The position numbers and the translations under genes are program-made. From Krasilnikovozyma curviuscula (taxonomy: Eukaryota > Basidiomycota > Tremellomycetes > Cystofilobasidiales > Mrakiaceae), in NCBI GenBank assembly GCA_014825775.1, contig MVAQ01000033.1:1-64000 (forward strand): a stretch of DNA of 64,000 nt, written 5' to 3'. Of the stretch, positions 47,201-57,594 are shown in pieces; position 1 is the stretch's first letter, and every line of letters begins with the position of its first letter. Under the pieces are notes generated by a model. It saw only the letters and a program-made list of their open reading frames with translations. It was not told where the DNA came from and ran no database searches.

Positions 47201-48411
47201 TCAGCTTGGTCATTACATGAAAAGTAATTTCTCTTCTTCCTTCTCGAACTGTAGTCATATGTGCTGACTTGGTTTGTTCTTGACAGTGTAAAGTCATTTA
47301 GGTGTCTCAATCACCACTTCCTTCTGCTGACCTTTTTTTAATTGTATCTAGACCTCCTCGAGTGATGTTCCTTTCTCAGATGCTCTCAAGCATATTGTGC
47401 TGCTTCGTTCAAGTTGCTGTTAGTGAATGGATGTACCACAACATTGTAAGTCAACGCCCTGACGACAATCGTCCCTGATTGTCGTGCTGATACTTTGCAT
47501 CTTATAGCCCAACATCTGCACATATCAGTCTTGTCAGTGGTATCTCTGGGTTCTGAAGTGTTTCTACTCTGACATTGCTTTCTCTTATTCGAACATTCCT
47601 TGCTCGATTATCAGCCAATTTCTGGGTGCGTTCACTGTGACTCAAAATCGCAGGTATCTTGCTAACAAACTATTGCTTATCACCTTCAGTGTCCATCAAC
47701 TCAAACTTTCGGCACCTCTAGCGTCCTTTGGGGCCTAGTGGGCCCGAAACGACAATTCAACGCTGGTCAACTCTATTCACCAACGCTATACGGCTTTTTA
47801 GCTGGTGCTGTACTTCCAGTACCATTTTACTACCTCGCCAGGAAATATCCAAAGGCTTGGTTCAAGTTTGTCAACATCCCTGTCGTTTTTTCCACTACGG
47901 GTTTGGTACCGCCTTACTTTGCCATCAACATCGCCTCGTTCTGCTACACAAACTGTAAGTAAAACAGTCATCACTTCGAGCATCAACGCCTGACGTTTAC
48001 TTTATTTTTGATAGTTATCTTCCAGTATATAATACGGCGGACCAAATTCGTGTGGTGGAGTCGATTTAGTGAGCTCCCCCTTCTTCTCGGCAACTTACCG
48101 CAATACAACTGACGGATTTTTGTTCAGACTATATCCTCAGTGCTGGACTTTCGGCAGGATATGCGATAGCGGTCATTATCATCTTTTTCACACTGCAATT
48201 CCCTCTGAACGGATCGATTGGGGCTGATTCTGTCAACTCCTGGTGGGGCAATACGTAAATATATCAAGTCAAAATCACCGAAAATCAAAACCTTCTGATT
48301 TTTATTGTTCCATTCTATTACAGAGTGTATACCAACACAGCCGACTATAATTCCTGGGCGTACAAACGGCTCCCCGAGGGAGCTAAGTTCGGTCCTGGTG
48401 GGCTCAATTAA
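44206..48411 (+). CDS. OPT-family oligopeptide transporter (about 25 exons)
   Basis: Proton-coupled oligopeptide transporter of the OPT/Isp4 family at the plasma membrane. Exons: 44206-44406, 44536-44782, 44858-44867, 44953-45033, 45120-45241, 45317-45370, 45435-45774, 45846-45950, 46011-46088, 46152-46206, 46269-46346, 46411-46518, 46575-46656, 46716-46864, 46923-46969, 47038-47137, 47205-47223, 47287 (1 nt), 47352-47445, 47508-47532, 47615-47625, 47690-47954, 48015-48068, 48128-48254, 48324-48411; 846 aa. Seen: acidic N-terminus, TIPTNTFRVWVLCFFWSLLL, NPGPFNIKEHTVIVIAGNVS, YATNIITVQRFFYNQQWSFG, GWPTQMPVWALFL, ELIIGYANPGHPVSMMIFKT, FANDMKLGHYMKIPPRVM, LWGLVGPKRQF, FSTTGLVPPYFAINI. Intron 46970-47037 begins with GC. 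The single-base exon keeps the frame and yields the expected KIPPR. About 14-16 membrane segments are implied. Confidence 0.93.
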
Positions 48412-48723
48412 AGCAGTGATAGATGAGTCGAAAGTTGTATATTAAAAACGAAGTTGTATTTTTGGGCGGAGATCATTCACGATAGGCGAAACGAGACGAA
48501 AAGCAGTTGTTGTATTCATTATATGGCGTGGATCTTGTTTTGTCCTGGCCGGCATCTCTACTTATTTTTTAAAACTGAGTGATCAATTTGGTTCCGCTTT
48601 ACTTACTAATCGCAAGTGGAAGAGCAACCGAGATCTCTAGTTGGCTTGTCAAGCGCCTCCGGCTGTTGGTTATCCGACCGTTTGAGTTCTTGGGTCCTAC
48701 GACCAAACCACAACTTAGCAGCA
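48412..48723. other. intergenic, possible PCP relic of the following gene
   Basis: Between OPT and the reductase-like gene. A short frame (about 48600-48730, including EISSWLVKRLRLLVIRPFEF) loosely resembles the end of a carrier-protein domain, but the Ser site is not seen and I do not annotate it. Confidence 0.3.
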
Positions 48724-50457
48724 ATGGCTTTGGAAGAATCTCGAGAAGAGGTGATTGTCAGAATGACTGCAGAGATGGACAGAACTGTAGATAAGTTCTC
48801 GCAGAATTTCCCAGATTCTCCAAGTCAGTTACTTCCCCACTCATAGTGTTTCGTCGTCTAACCATGAAGCTCTGTGCGATTTTCTCAATCTCACATAAAT
48901 CTTAGACCTTATAAAGAGGGCTCCAACTGCTGGGAATGCTCGAACCGGAGAAGTTGTCCTTCTTACAGGTAAGCACCCTGGATTTCTCTTTCGAAGCTGC
49001 CAGTCGACTAACTTTCAATGTGCCTCTCTAGGTTCAACGGGAAGCTTGGGCTCCTACCTCCTCCAAGATCTTGTGAACCAGCAATCAGTGTCACACATAT
49101 ATGCCTTGAATCGACCCTCCCAGAAGCAGACGTTGCTCGAACGACAGACCGAAGCACTATTGAGACGCGGACTGGACGTCAAGATTTTGGCTGACGGTGG
49201 GAAGGTTACTCTAGTAGAAAATGAGATGACCAAAGAGTATATGGGTCTAGGAAAAGAGTTTTTTGAGAAAGCGAGTCCAACACTGTTTGATATCGGTGTT
49301 TGTAGCTGACTTGTGTTATCTACCGCAGCTATCGAGATCTGTCACGATTATCATTCAGTAAGCCATTCCAAAGATCGAACTTGTAGATTATTTGACCGAT
49401 TTCTTGTCTACTCGTTTCCAGCAATGCTTGGCTGCTCAACTTCTCACTTCCACTCTCAGTCTTCCTCCCTAACATTCACGCAACCCGAAACCTTATTGAC
49501 TTCGCAATAGAATGCTCTCTTAGACCAACGTTCCTGTACACCTCGACTCAAGGAATATCAGCTGCTTGGGCCGAAGACAGAATGGTGCCTGAAGAACCGC
49601 TACCTGCTTCCGCGGCGTGCTGGACTGGGTACTCGGCGTCGAAGTGGGTCACTGAAGCTATCGTGCATAAAGCGAGTGAGAAAAGAAATCTGAGTGTCAA
49701 GATGGTAAGACTGGGGCTGTTGAGTGGAAGTTCCGTCAATGGTGCTTGGAATACGTCCGATTGGCTCCCGTGAGTGCCAACCGACTGGATGGCTTCTTCT
49801 AAACGTCATCACTGAAACCGCTCGATTGTTGGCAACTGAAGGTTGGTCGTCAAGTCAGCCCTGTCCTCGCATTGTCTACCGACAGGCAATGACGTCGTCT
49901 CCTGGCATCCAGTCGACTACACCTCCCGCATTATCATCGACATACTCACCGCACCATCTCGACAGCGGTATGAAATCTTCCACATTGTCAATCCACGCGT
50001 GTCCAAGTGGAAAGATATTGTTGCTGTGTTCGCTCAGTATCTCACCAAGAAGACAGGGAGAGAAATCCGACTGGTGTCGAACCAAGAGTACGCCTCTGAA
50101 CTTTAGTTCCCGAGTGTCCCATCTGATCCATTGTATTTTGACACGTACAGATGGACCGAAAGTCTAGGCTCAGACTTCTCCAAATCAAAATCAGACCCTA
50201 GTATAGTGATCAACAACCCTTGTATAAAGATGTATTGGATGTGGAAGACGACACCGATGGTGCGTGAGGATCCGTCGCCATGGCGTGAGGCGACGGGAAA
50301 CGCTCGGATGGACACGCATCGTACAGAGGCCGTTTCAAAGACAATGAGAGAGCTGAGGAGCATCAACAAGGATGATATCCTGAGTTGGATGCGGTTTTGG
50401 GATCAAATGGGGTTCTTTGAGCTGGTGAGCAACACTAAAGGGGCGTCGAAGCTTTAA
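48724..50457 (+). pseudogene. stand-alone thioester-reductase-like (NAD-binding_4) gene, apparently broken
   Basis: Matches the C-terminal reductase (R) domain of fungal NRPS-like/adenylate-forming reductases (male-sterility/NAD_binding_4 fold), which releases carrier-bound acyl groups as aldehyde or alcohol. Pieces: 48724-48823, 48906-48968, 49032-49295, 49329-49357, 49422-49769, and 49842 onward. Seen: EVVLLTGSTGSLGSYLLQDL (NADP loop), YALNRPSQKQTL, SVTIIIHNAWLLNFS, SLRPTFLYTSTQGISAAW, TGYSASKWVTEAI (YxxxK), NVVSW-like NDVVSWHPVDY. Breaks: the 33-base gap 49296-49328 leaves the two sides one base out of phase, and a TAG at 50104-50106 interrupts an otherwise continuous frame that resumes (LYFDTYRWTESLGSDF ... 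to 50457). No adenylation or complete carrier domain lies upstream. It could also be a truncated functional protein or contain sequencing errors. Confidence 0.65.
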
Positions 50458-50554
50458 GATGGCGTGGGTTCCGAGTGGTTTCTTCAGACCTCTCGCAGAC
50501 AGCATATTTTAGTAATGTTTGATGCATGATGCTATGATGTAAAGATACAACAAC

Positions 50555-50576
50555 GAGAGAGAGAGAGAGAGAGAGA
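50555..50576. repeat. GA dinucleotide microsatellite
   Basis: An uninterrupted run of about eleven GA units lies in the gap between two 3' ends. It is a simple repeat without further structure. Confidence 0.9.
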
Positions 50577-50701
50577 ACGAGAAAACCTTCGACAGAAACC
50601 AGCCTGCGCTTTTTTTCCGTAAACAAATAAAAACCAAAACCAAGAAAAAATAACCCAAACCACACATAGCTTTAACCTGTAACCTGATAAAGCACCGAGT
50701 A

Positions 50702-51713
50702 CTAGCCAGAAATATAAAATATTACGAAAGATGCTGGTAGGATGGAAGCGAAAGCAAGGAAGAGGATGCTGTTGATGACGGTGGCTGCGGCGGCGGGACG
50801 AAAGACAAATGCAAGTTTGGTCGTCGATTGATTCGTGATGCAGTGCTTAGCTGATGGAGGTTTGGGTGCAGATATCTAAAAGCCACGATTTGGAGTCAGC
50901 GAGGGTCGTTATCAGAAAGAAGGGATGAATCGGAAGCAAGGAAGAAGTAAACACGCACAGGCATCTCGCACTCTCTGCTCTGTTGACTGAACGGCTGTCA
51001 AGGACCTTATCTCTTCTCCGTCTATTCTCTCTCTTTCGTTTTGATCTGTGCTTCTTCTCTTCGATATCTAATAGCTTGATGTCGGCCAGCATGCCACTAG
51101 ACTCCTCCGTCGAGAGGAATGCGACGCAGTGGCTGACGATCCCGCGGTGATACACTTTGAGCAACGAGGAGGAGGGAGAGGGAAGGGAGGGTGGTGTTGA
51201 GATTGCACAATCGTAGGAGCTTCTTCGTCGCTTGAGAGAGGCAGATTGGGGTGCAGGGGGCAGTGAGAAAGTGTTTGAGGCTTTGGGTGGTGATGGATGG
51301 TCCAGAGAAGGGATGAAGATTCCCAATCCTCTCGCACTGGCTGATGACGATGAGGAGCAGCACTTAGCTGGTGGTGGTGGAGTCCACCATGCTGGTCTCA
51401 TCTCGAATTCCCCATCCTCGGGCTCGTCGACTGCACCAAAGGCGCTGGCATATTCAATATGCTGACAGCAACCGCAACCCCAGTCCTCTTTTGAACTGAT
51501 GAGGGGTTCCTCTGAGTCTCCGTCGAGCAAGGACGGCAGTTCAAGGGACCTGAGTCTGGGACCCCTTGGAGAGGCGAAGAAGTCAAAGGAAGAAGAGGCG
51601 GCGGAGGAAGAAGTGGGAGAGAAGGGGCAATCGGACGGGGTGGTGGAGTCGCTGAATGGGGAGGGCAAGGACTCGATAGAGAAATGTTGAGAGGTGAATG
51701 GCCTGACAGACAT
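50702..51713 (-). CDS. Ser-rich hypothetical protein, tail-anchored
   Basis: Unrecognised protein of 310 aa. Exon 1 is 51713-50955; exon 2 is 50875-50702, using donor GTGTTT after CLC. The N-terminal 150 residues are Ser/Pro-rich and include a CGCC pair (WGCGCCQHIEYASAFG). A basic helix follows (about residues 218-245: KKHRSKRKRENRRRRDKV). Exon 2 begins ISAPKPPSAKHC and ends in a hydrophobic segment (ATVINSILFLAFASILPASF, then VIFYISG-stop), a typical tail anchor with no signal peptide. The nearby donor at 50961 would put exon 2 in another frame and lose the hydrophobic tail; codon usage favours the chosen frame. Function unknown; could be an ER- or mitochondrial-outer-membrane protein. Confidence 0.6.
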
Positions 51714-54266
51714 TTATTTTATTTTATTAGTGTACTGAGGTAGTAGATTGTGAGGTGGTCGGAGGTATGGAGAGAAAGAACAAAAAAAGGGAAGTTTTGA
51801 AAGCGCTTTGTTATTTGCCGAGTTTTAAATGGTGGGAGAGAAAGAACCCTGTCAGTCGGCACAACTCTGTTTCTGCAGAGACATTGTCAGTTCAGGATTC
51901 TTCGCAACAACACTGGAAGCCCAGGCCAGCGAGTCCCGTTCTCGCTGGAGCTGTTCGTAAGAGGCTGCTGACCAGAGGGAGCCTGCGGTGCCAAAGCATC
52001 GCCCATCGAAGAGAACAGGGCATCGGCTTCTGTCTCACCGCGACGAGACATCACGAGATAAGCTTAATCCATGCACTTTTTTTTCGTTTAGGCGCCCCTG
52101 CCCAGGTGCTGGGGCCAAATATCTTCTGCTGGGAACATCTTGCCGGCGAGACAGCAGATGTTCGAAAGAGGCGTGATTAGAGTTGGCGCCTGGATCTGCA
52201 GGGAGGAAAAAAAGGTTCCTTCGCTGCCTTCTATGTGTGCCGTCCCAGGCTTCAGGGCCCTCGACCCACTGGTCTGGTTCTGAAGATTGACATCAGAGGC
52301 GCTCCGTGCAGAGTTCCTGCCTGCTGGTGCTGGGGTGCTTTTCTCCGAGCGTCTTCTTGTGAGTCGCACGCGGCGGACGCAGTCGGTCGGCAGACGGAGT
52401 CGCCTGCGCGCGCCGACACGGACAAGGAAAGAAAAAACAGTCGTCTTTTCCGGAGAGAAAAGACAGAGAGAGAGCTTGCCAATGAGAAGAAATCAATCAT
52501 ATAGTGAAGTGGATGAGGCCGGATAATATAAAATACATTTAAAAAAAAATCATAGAAGAATTTCAGCATTCATGCAACGCCCGAGATTGTGAGGTAGAGA
52601 GCCCAAGGGATACGGAAGCATTGAAGCGTGTGGTAAGACCCGTCCTCATCATATATATTGGGGGTGCTCTGATAGGAAAGACTGACTTGAGACCAGAGCA
52701 GTTGGAGGAGGAGGAAATGTACGTGTTCGGGCGGCCGCTTCCACTCACCTAGACACACAAACTGTGTTTAGACAGACAACCACCGTCTCGCATCGGGAAC
52801 TAAAGCTAACATCCGTGATATATACGTCCTTTCTCATGAAAAAAAGGTCCCATGCAAGGACATATATCTCCCGATCTTACAAAAACTACGCCCAACATCA
52901 TGCCGAGCACGCCCAATTTATTCTCCATGCTTTTTTTCCCCACCTTACTACAGCCCCGTGTCTGGAAGAATTGCAGCTCAAGGTGCGTCGAAAGAAATAT
53001 AGCGTCAGTAATGAACGCGGTATGTATGTATGTATGCTGGTCGACGGCGAGCTACTGGGGAAACTTTGCGTTTCGTATTTATTACGAAGAATGATACACA
53101 CACAAAAGAATCAGGTTACTTGCTCCACAACTTCTCAAAGTAGACGAGAAGTTGAAGGTCTGTCTGCTTCAGGTAGCAGGCGGCTATCTACTGGTGTTAT
53201 GCAGGTCCGCCGGTCAGATAGACACTCGCCGCATGAATCCAATACTAATTGACATCTGATTCTTTTTCACGCAGCACCAAAAAAGAAAGAAACAGAAAAA
53301 GAAAAAAAGAAGAAGACGATATGGCTTCATCACACCACAACGTAGGTCGCATGATTCTGAACTTCCAGGGCGGTGGGCGAGCTCTCGTCGCTTCACAACA
53401 CCGGCTACCGTCTCTACGCTGATAAGATATGTCTTTACTGGCAGATATATAACTAGTACTCATATGAACTCAGAGCCGAACGCTTTCGACAATCTTCCCT
53501 TCTCCTTTCCCTTCAAGTCAATTTTCGCGAAGCAGTCCACATTACAGTGCGCGCCGCATCATCTGTCGTGTCGTCGCAACGTCTTACATTCTATCAAATC
53601 AAATAACTTGCTCTCCACCATTTTTTTGCATGAGCCGAGCGAATAAGCTCAAATGGTGAGGTAAACAGAATGACAAGCTGAACAAACAGAGGGCCTCGTC
53701 ACCCAAGCCCGTGGGCCCGTAGACCCTCGGATACCGTGTAACGCGGCCACGGTCGTGTCACGCTTGAGTAACGTCACGCACACAGTTCCTGAAATGCCCA
53801 ACCAAACACACTGCTCTCTGTCTCTGCGTCTAGAGGATGGGCTGCTCCAACGAACCTCAGGAACTTCTATCCTCTGTATATACTTACTGTGTCCTCTCGC
53901 CTGGCTTGCTTGGGGATACGTGGAAGTGTTTTCTGCTGAGTCAGAAAAAACGCTGGCGCCGCTGGGGCACGCCGCAAACCCTTGTTTACGTACTCGCTTT
54001 CGGTTGACCGAATGCCCATGCAGAGGGAAACTCAAAAAATGCGGACATAAAGGCTCGACGACGTTTTTGCTGTCCAACGTCCACCTCACCTCCCCATTCC
54101 TAATCCTTATAAGAGCTGTCACGATTTAAGCTCGACGACCTCAGAAGCTTTCGGAAAAATCCAGCCAGCAGCGTCAGCCAAGCACGAGAACCACCTGAAA
54201 CGAAGCTCACAAACCCCACTCGGAAAGAGACCCATTCCTGATTCTCATCCTACATCCAACCTAGAA
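51714..54266. other. 2.5-kb gene-poor intergenic region
   Basis: Largest gap in the window, between divergent starts. Only short frames without splice support or family features are seen on either strand. It has GA/CT-rich and pyrimidine-rich segments and a TATG tetranucleotide run (see separate entry). It may be a long promoter/leader or hold unannotated RNA. Confidence 0.5.
53021..53035. repeat. TATG short tandem repeat
   Basis: Three to four TATG units in tandem within the gene-poor interval. Confidence 0.7.
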
Positions 54267-55246
54267 ATGCAGTACCAACACCAACTTGCCTCTCGGTGGT
54301 CGCCATCAGTAGCCTCCTCGTCCTTCAGCGACAGCGACGACGACGACGATGAGTCCGTGTATTACTCATCCGCGGGGCCGTCGACGAGCAGCACACTCGC
54401 AGATCACAACCAGTTCCAATTCGACACCCTCCCAGCCTCACAACACAGCGATTCCGACGACATCTCCGCCGAACACATCAAGCTCGAAGACTCGGTCGTG
54501 GCGTCGATGTCCTCCACCACCTCACAGTCATCCTCACACTCAGCATCAACAAAGGAAACGGACATCCATCACCTGCCTTACAACCACCCATCGCCAATTG
54601 CAGAGGCTGTACCTTCGTCCCCTCCCCCACCATACTCCCCACCTGCCTTCGTCGCTGCAGCGACGTCCGTCAAAGCGTACCAAGCACAGCTCGTCGCTCT
54701 GTACAGGCTCAAGCTCGCAACGGACGCCGCTCAGCGTGAACTCGAACGACTCAAGGTGCTGGACGCACAGGAGTACGTCGAGCGACATCGACCCCATTCC
54801 GACGAGGAGGACGAGGAAGATGACAACGAGAACAGAAAGGTGCCCGGCGAGTGGATTCATTACGCTCAGCCGGCGCCGAAGCTCGAAGAACCAAAGATGC
54901 TGATTGGAAAGAGGAGACGCGGGGGTGTCAGCGATATGGGAGAGGACGTGTTGAAGCCTGCGGCCGTGGTGGTTGAACAGCCCAAGAGGAAGGAGAGAAT
55001 GGAGTACAGCTTCCCGAAGTGAGTATCAGTTTCAATCCCTTTTTCTTGTGGCCTAAAAACAAATCCTGACTTTTTGTGCTCACTCTTGATGGAATTAGAC
55101 CTCAATCAACGACGTACCGTCCTCGAGCGCAGACGCTTCCCTCAGCGCTGATATCGACTTCCACCCCGACGCTGTTGGAAACAATCGACAACACCGTCGT
55201 CGTGGGTGGTGGAATCCAGTTGGAAAGCGAATATGGGCGGTGGTAA
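54267..55246 (+). CDS. acidic/Ser-rich hypothetical protein (2 exons)
   Basis: Unrecognised protein of 299 aa from exons 54267-55018 and 55099-55246 (GTGAGT...TTAG intron, frame kept). Composition: an acidic N-terminal block SDSDDDDDESVYYSS, then a Ser/Thr-rich region, a Pro-rich stretch (SSPPPPYSPPAF), a predicted helix of about 40 residues (AAATSVKAYQAQLVALYR then LKLATDAAQRELERLKVLDA, near residues 131-170), an acidic patch (HSDEEDEEDDNENRK) and a basic patch (IGKRRRGGV). The C-terminus has a short hydrophobic stretch (ETIDNTVVVGGGIQLESEYG). No DNA-binding or transmembrane motif is recognised. Upstream is the large gene-poor region. Confidence 0.7.
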
Positions 55247-55823
55247 ACGTCACCTGCTTTTCCGGACGCCTAGGTGAGTGTCGCTGGTGGTTTGTTTACA
55301 TCTCCTATGCGAGGAAGTTGATGCTGACATTTCGTCTTGGCTTTTTTTTTTAGTTCCCAACCACTACTCTCTCAGTTCTTTTTCACCGATCAAATCATAA
55401 ACCTTTCATGTTGTATCATACCACACTGATGAATTGGACGACCTCTCGTGATGACCTTACCGACACACCTAATAGACTGTCTTCACTACGAGACTTTTAC
55501 AATTTGTTTTACATGTCTCTATCTACATGGATATCCTTGTCTACATAACGAACTCATTTGTGTATAATTGGTATACTAGCAAGTAACTGCAAAACTTCAC
55601 TGCCTTTGGGGCTGTCTCTGTCAGATTGCCTTCCTTTGAGGACAAGCATTTCTTGAACAGCTGTACTCTCACATCGTCCTCGTAATATACCCCCTAGAAA
55701 CCATTGCTCGAGCAGACTGTACTGGAGCGCAATCGAAAAAATGCCAGTCGTCTGCGCCTGCCCATTTTTTTTCCTGCGCTTCGACAACCATCCCACCTTT
55801 TTCTTTACATTATCCAACCAGCC
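55247..55823. other. intergenic region upstream of eIF3j
   Basis: 3' flank of the acidic protein gene and promoter of eIF3j. No gene is seen. Confidence 0.45.
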
Positions 55824-57285
55824 ATGTCAGACTGGGGTAAGCTACTCGCCTCAGATACTTATCCGTCCATCTCATGGTCTACTGCTTCTTTGTCTGACAT
55901 CCTCATTCTTGAAATTTCTTTCTCGAACCCTCTCAGACGCCTCGGACAATGAAGCTGCTGCTCCAGCTAAGCCGACAGCGACAACTTCAGCCCCAGTGGC
56001 CTCAGTAGTGATCCCCCGTCGATCCAAGTTCGAGGGTGAAGACGAAGACTCCTCTGAATCCGAAGCCGTTCGTCCCTTTCTCAATTTTTACCATGTTCTC
56101 CTCGCTAATCGTTTTTTTCTTTCCTTTGTGGAATTCAGGACGACTGGGATGCTTCGTCAGACGATGAAGCAGCCAAGGCGGCTAAGAAGAAGGCTGCTGC
56201 TCCTGCAGCTGTCGCTCCTGCGAGGAAAAAGGGTACTTTGAAGCAGAAGCTAGCGGAGAAGGCTGAGTTGGAGAGACAGAGAGAAGCTTTGGTAAGTCCC
56301 AGCCCATTCTCTTTTTTACTCTTTCATATTACATTTCTGCGAGAAGGTTCATCCTTTGAAGTGTGCGGGCTATCTTCTGAGGAACGTTGATCTGGACTTG
56401 GTCGTGCGACTTGAAGGAGGGGTTGTGTCTAAAAGCAGAGGCTTCTCTAACTGTCAAATGCCCTGCACACATTTTGCTAACGTCCTCTTTCTCTTCCTGG
56501 CACAGATTGCTTCTGGAAACTTGGACGAAGTCGAAGAACTCACACCTCAGGAAAGGCGGAGGATTGAACGACAGAAGGAGCTCGAGAGTGATTTGGCCAA
56601 CGCCAGTGATCTATTGGGTACTTCTAGCATAGGTGGTTAGTCTTCTCCTTTCTTTTTCTTCGATATTAGAGTGCCTCCGTCTTCTTTGCTTATACTAACC
56701 CATGAGCCGCGGGGCCGCCTCTCTCCACAGACGCCTCCCTCTCCGCCGCACTGTCCATCAAGCCCAAGACAAAGGCCGACTTCGACAACCTATCTCGTGC
56801 ACTGATTGACGAGATCTACTCGAAACACACATCCAACCCGCTCTTCGCCATGTTCCTCGAGTCGCATGCAAAGGCGCTGTGCGAGTCGCTTAAGGACAGC
56901 GAGGTCAGGAAGGTCGCCAGTGGACTGAGCACGCTGGCCAATGAGAAGCAGAAGGAACAGAGGGATAAGACGAGTGGGAAGAAGAAACCAGCTGCGAAGG
57001 CGAAGCCGGCGCTCGGCGGCAACAAAGCTATCGCGCAGCACGATGTCGGCGTATATGAGGAGGCCTTGGATGAGTAAGTTATTATTCCACATTTTGACTT
57101 TGGTTTTTGCGCCGTGTTGTTACCGCGGATTGTGAACTGATATTTTTACCTCCTGTCGTCCTACTTTTCATTTGCGCTGTCCTGTCTTTGTCTTCAGTGG
57201 TGACGAGTAAGTCTTTATTTCCCTTTTCACCTACATATACTGAGCGCTTGGCTGACCAACCTTTCTCTCCAGTGATTTCATGTAA
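55824..57285 (+). CDS. HCR1: eIF3 subunit j (HCR1)
   Basis: Translation initiation factor eIF3j, loosely bound eIF3 subunit that helps 40S recruitment, ribosome recycling and 18S maturation. Seven exons (55824-55836, 55937-56067, 56139-56291, 56506-56635, 56731-57073, 57198-57206, 57273-57285) give 263 aa. Seen: N-terminal MSDWG (the family's W), acidic DDWDASSDDEAAK segment, KKGTLKQKLAEKAELERQRE, ELTPQERRRIERQKELESDL, PKTKADFDNLSRALIDEI, and the C-terminal DDFM ending that binds the 40S subunit. The 9-nt exon 57198-57206 supplies the DGDD linker; skipping it would delete three residues but keep the frame. Intron 4 (56292-56505) is 214 nt. Confidence 0.95.
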
Positions 57286-57594
57286 TCACGTTTGTCACCT
57301 TGTTTCTAGACTTAGATTTCCACTGTTGATCCTCCATTTCAACGACGTGCCTATTTGATTTTATTTTGTTCATCAAAGCCTTCAGCTCACAGTTAAGAAA
57401 TATCTGAAAATGGTTGATCGTAAAGTGCAAATTGCTGGGAAGTCATCATAAGTCGAAGTGGGGAACATTGTGTTCAAGCGTCAAGGATATGAACCTTGGC
57501 GATCATCCGCGGGGTAGTTTCTTATAGAAGCAGAAGTACGTTTGATTCAACAATAAACCGATTCGTAGGAACCAGCCCAAGATTGTGTCCAAGT
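57286..57594. other. convergent intergenic region, eIF3j / CDC11
   Basis: Two 3' ends face each other with about 309 bases between them. No gene is seen. Confidence 0.45.
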
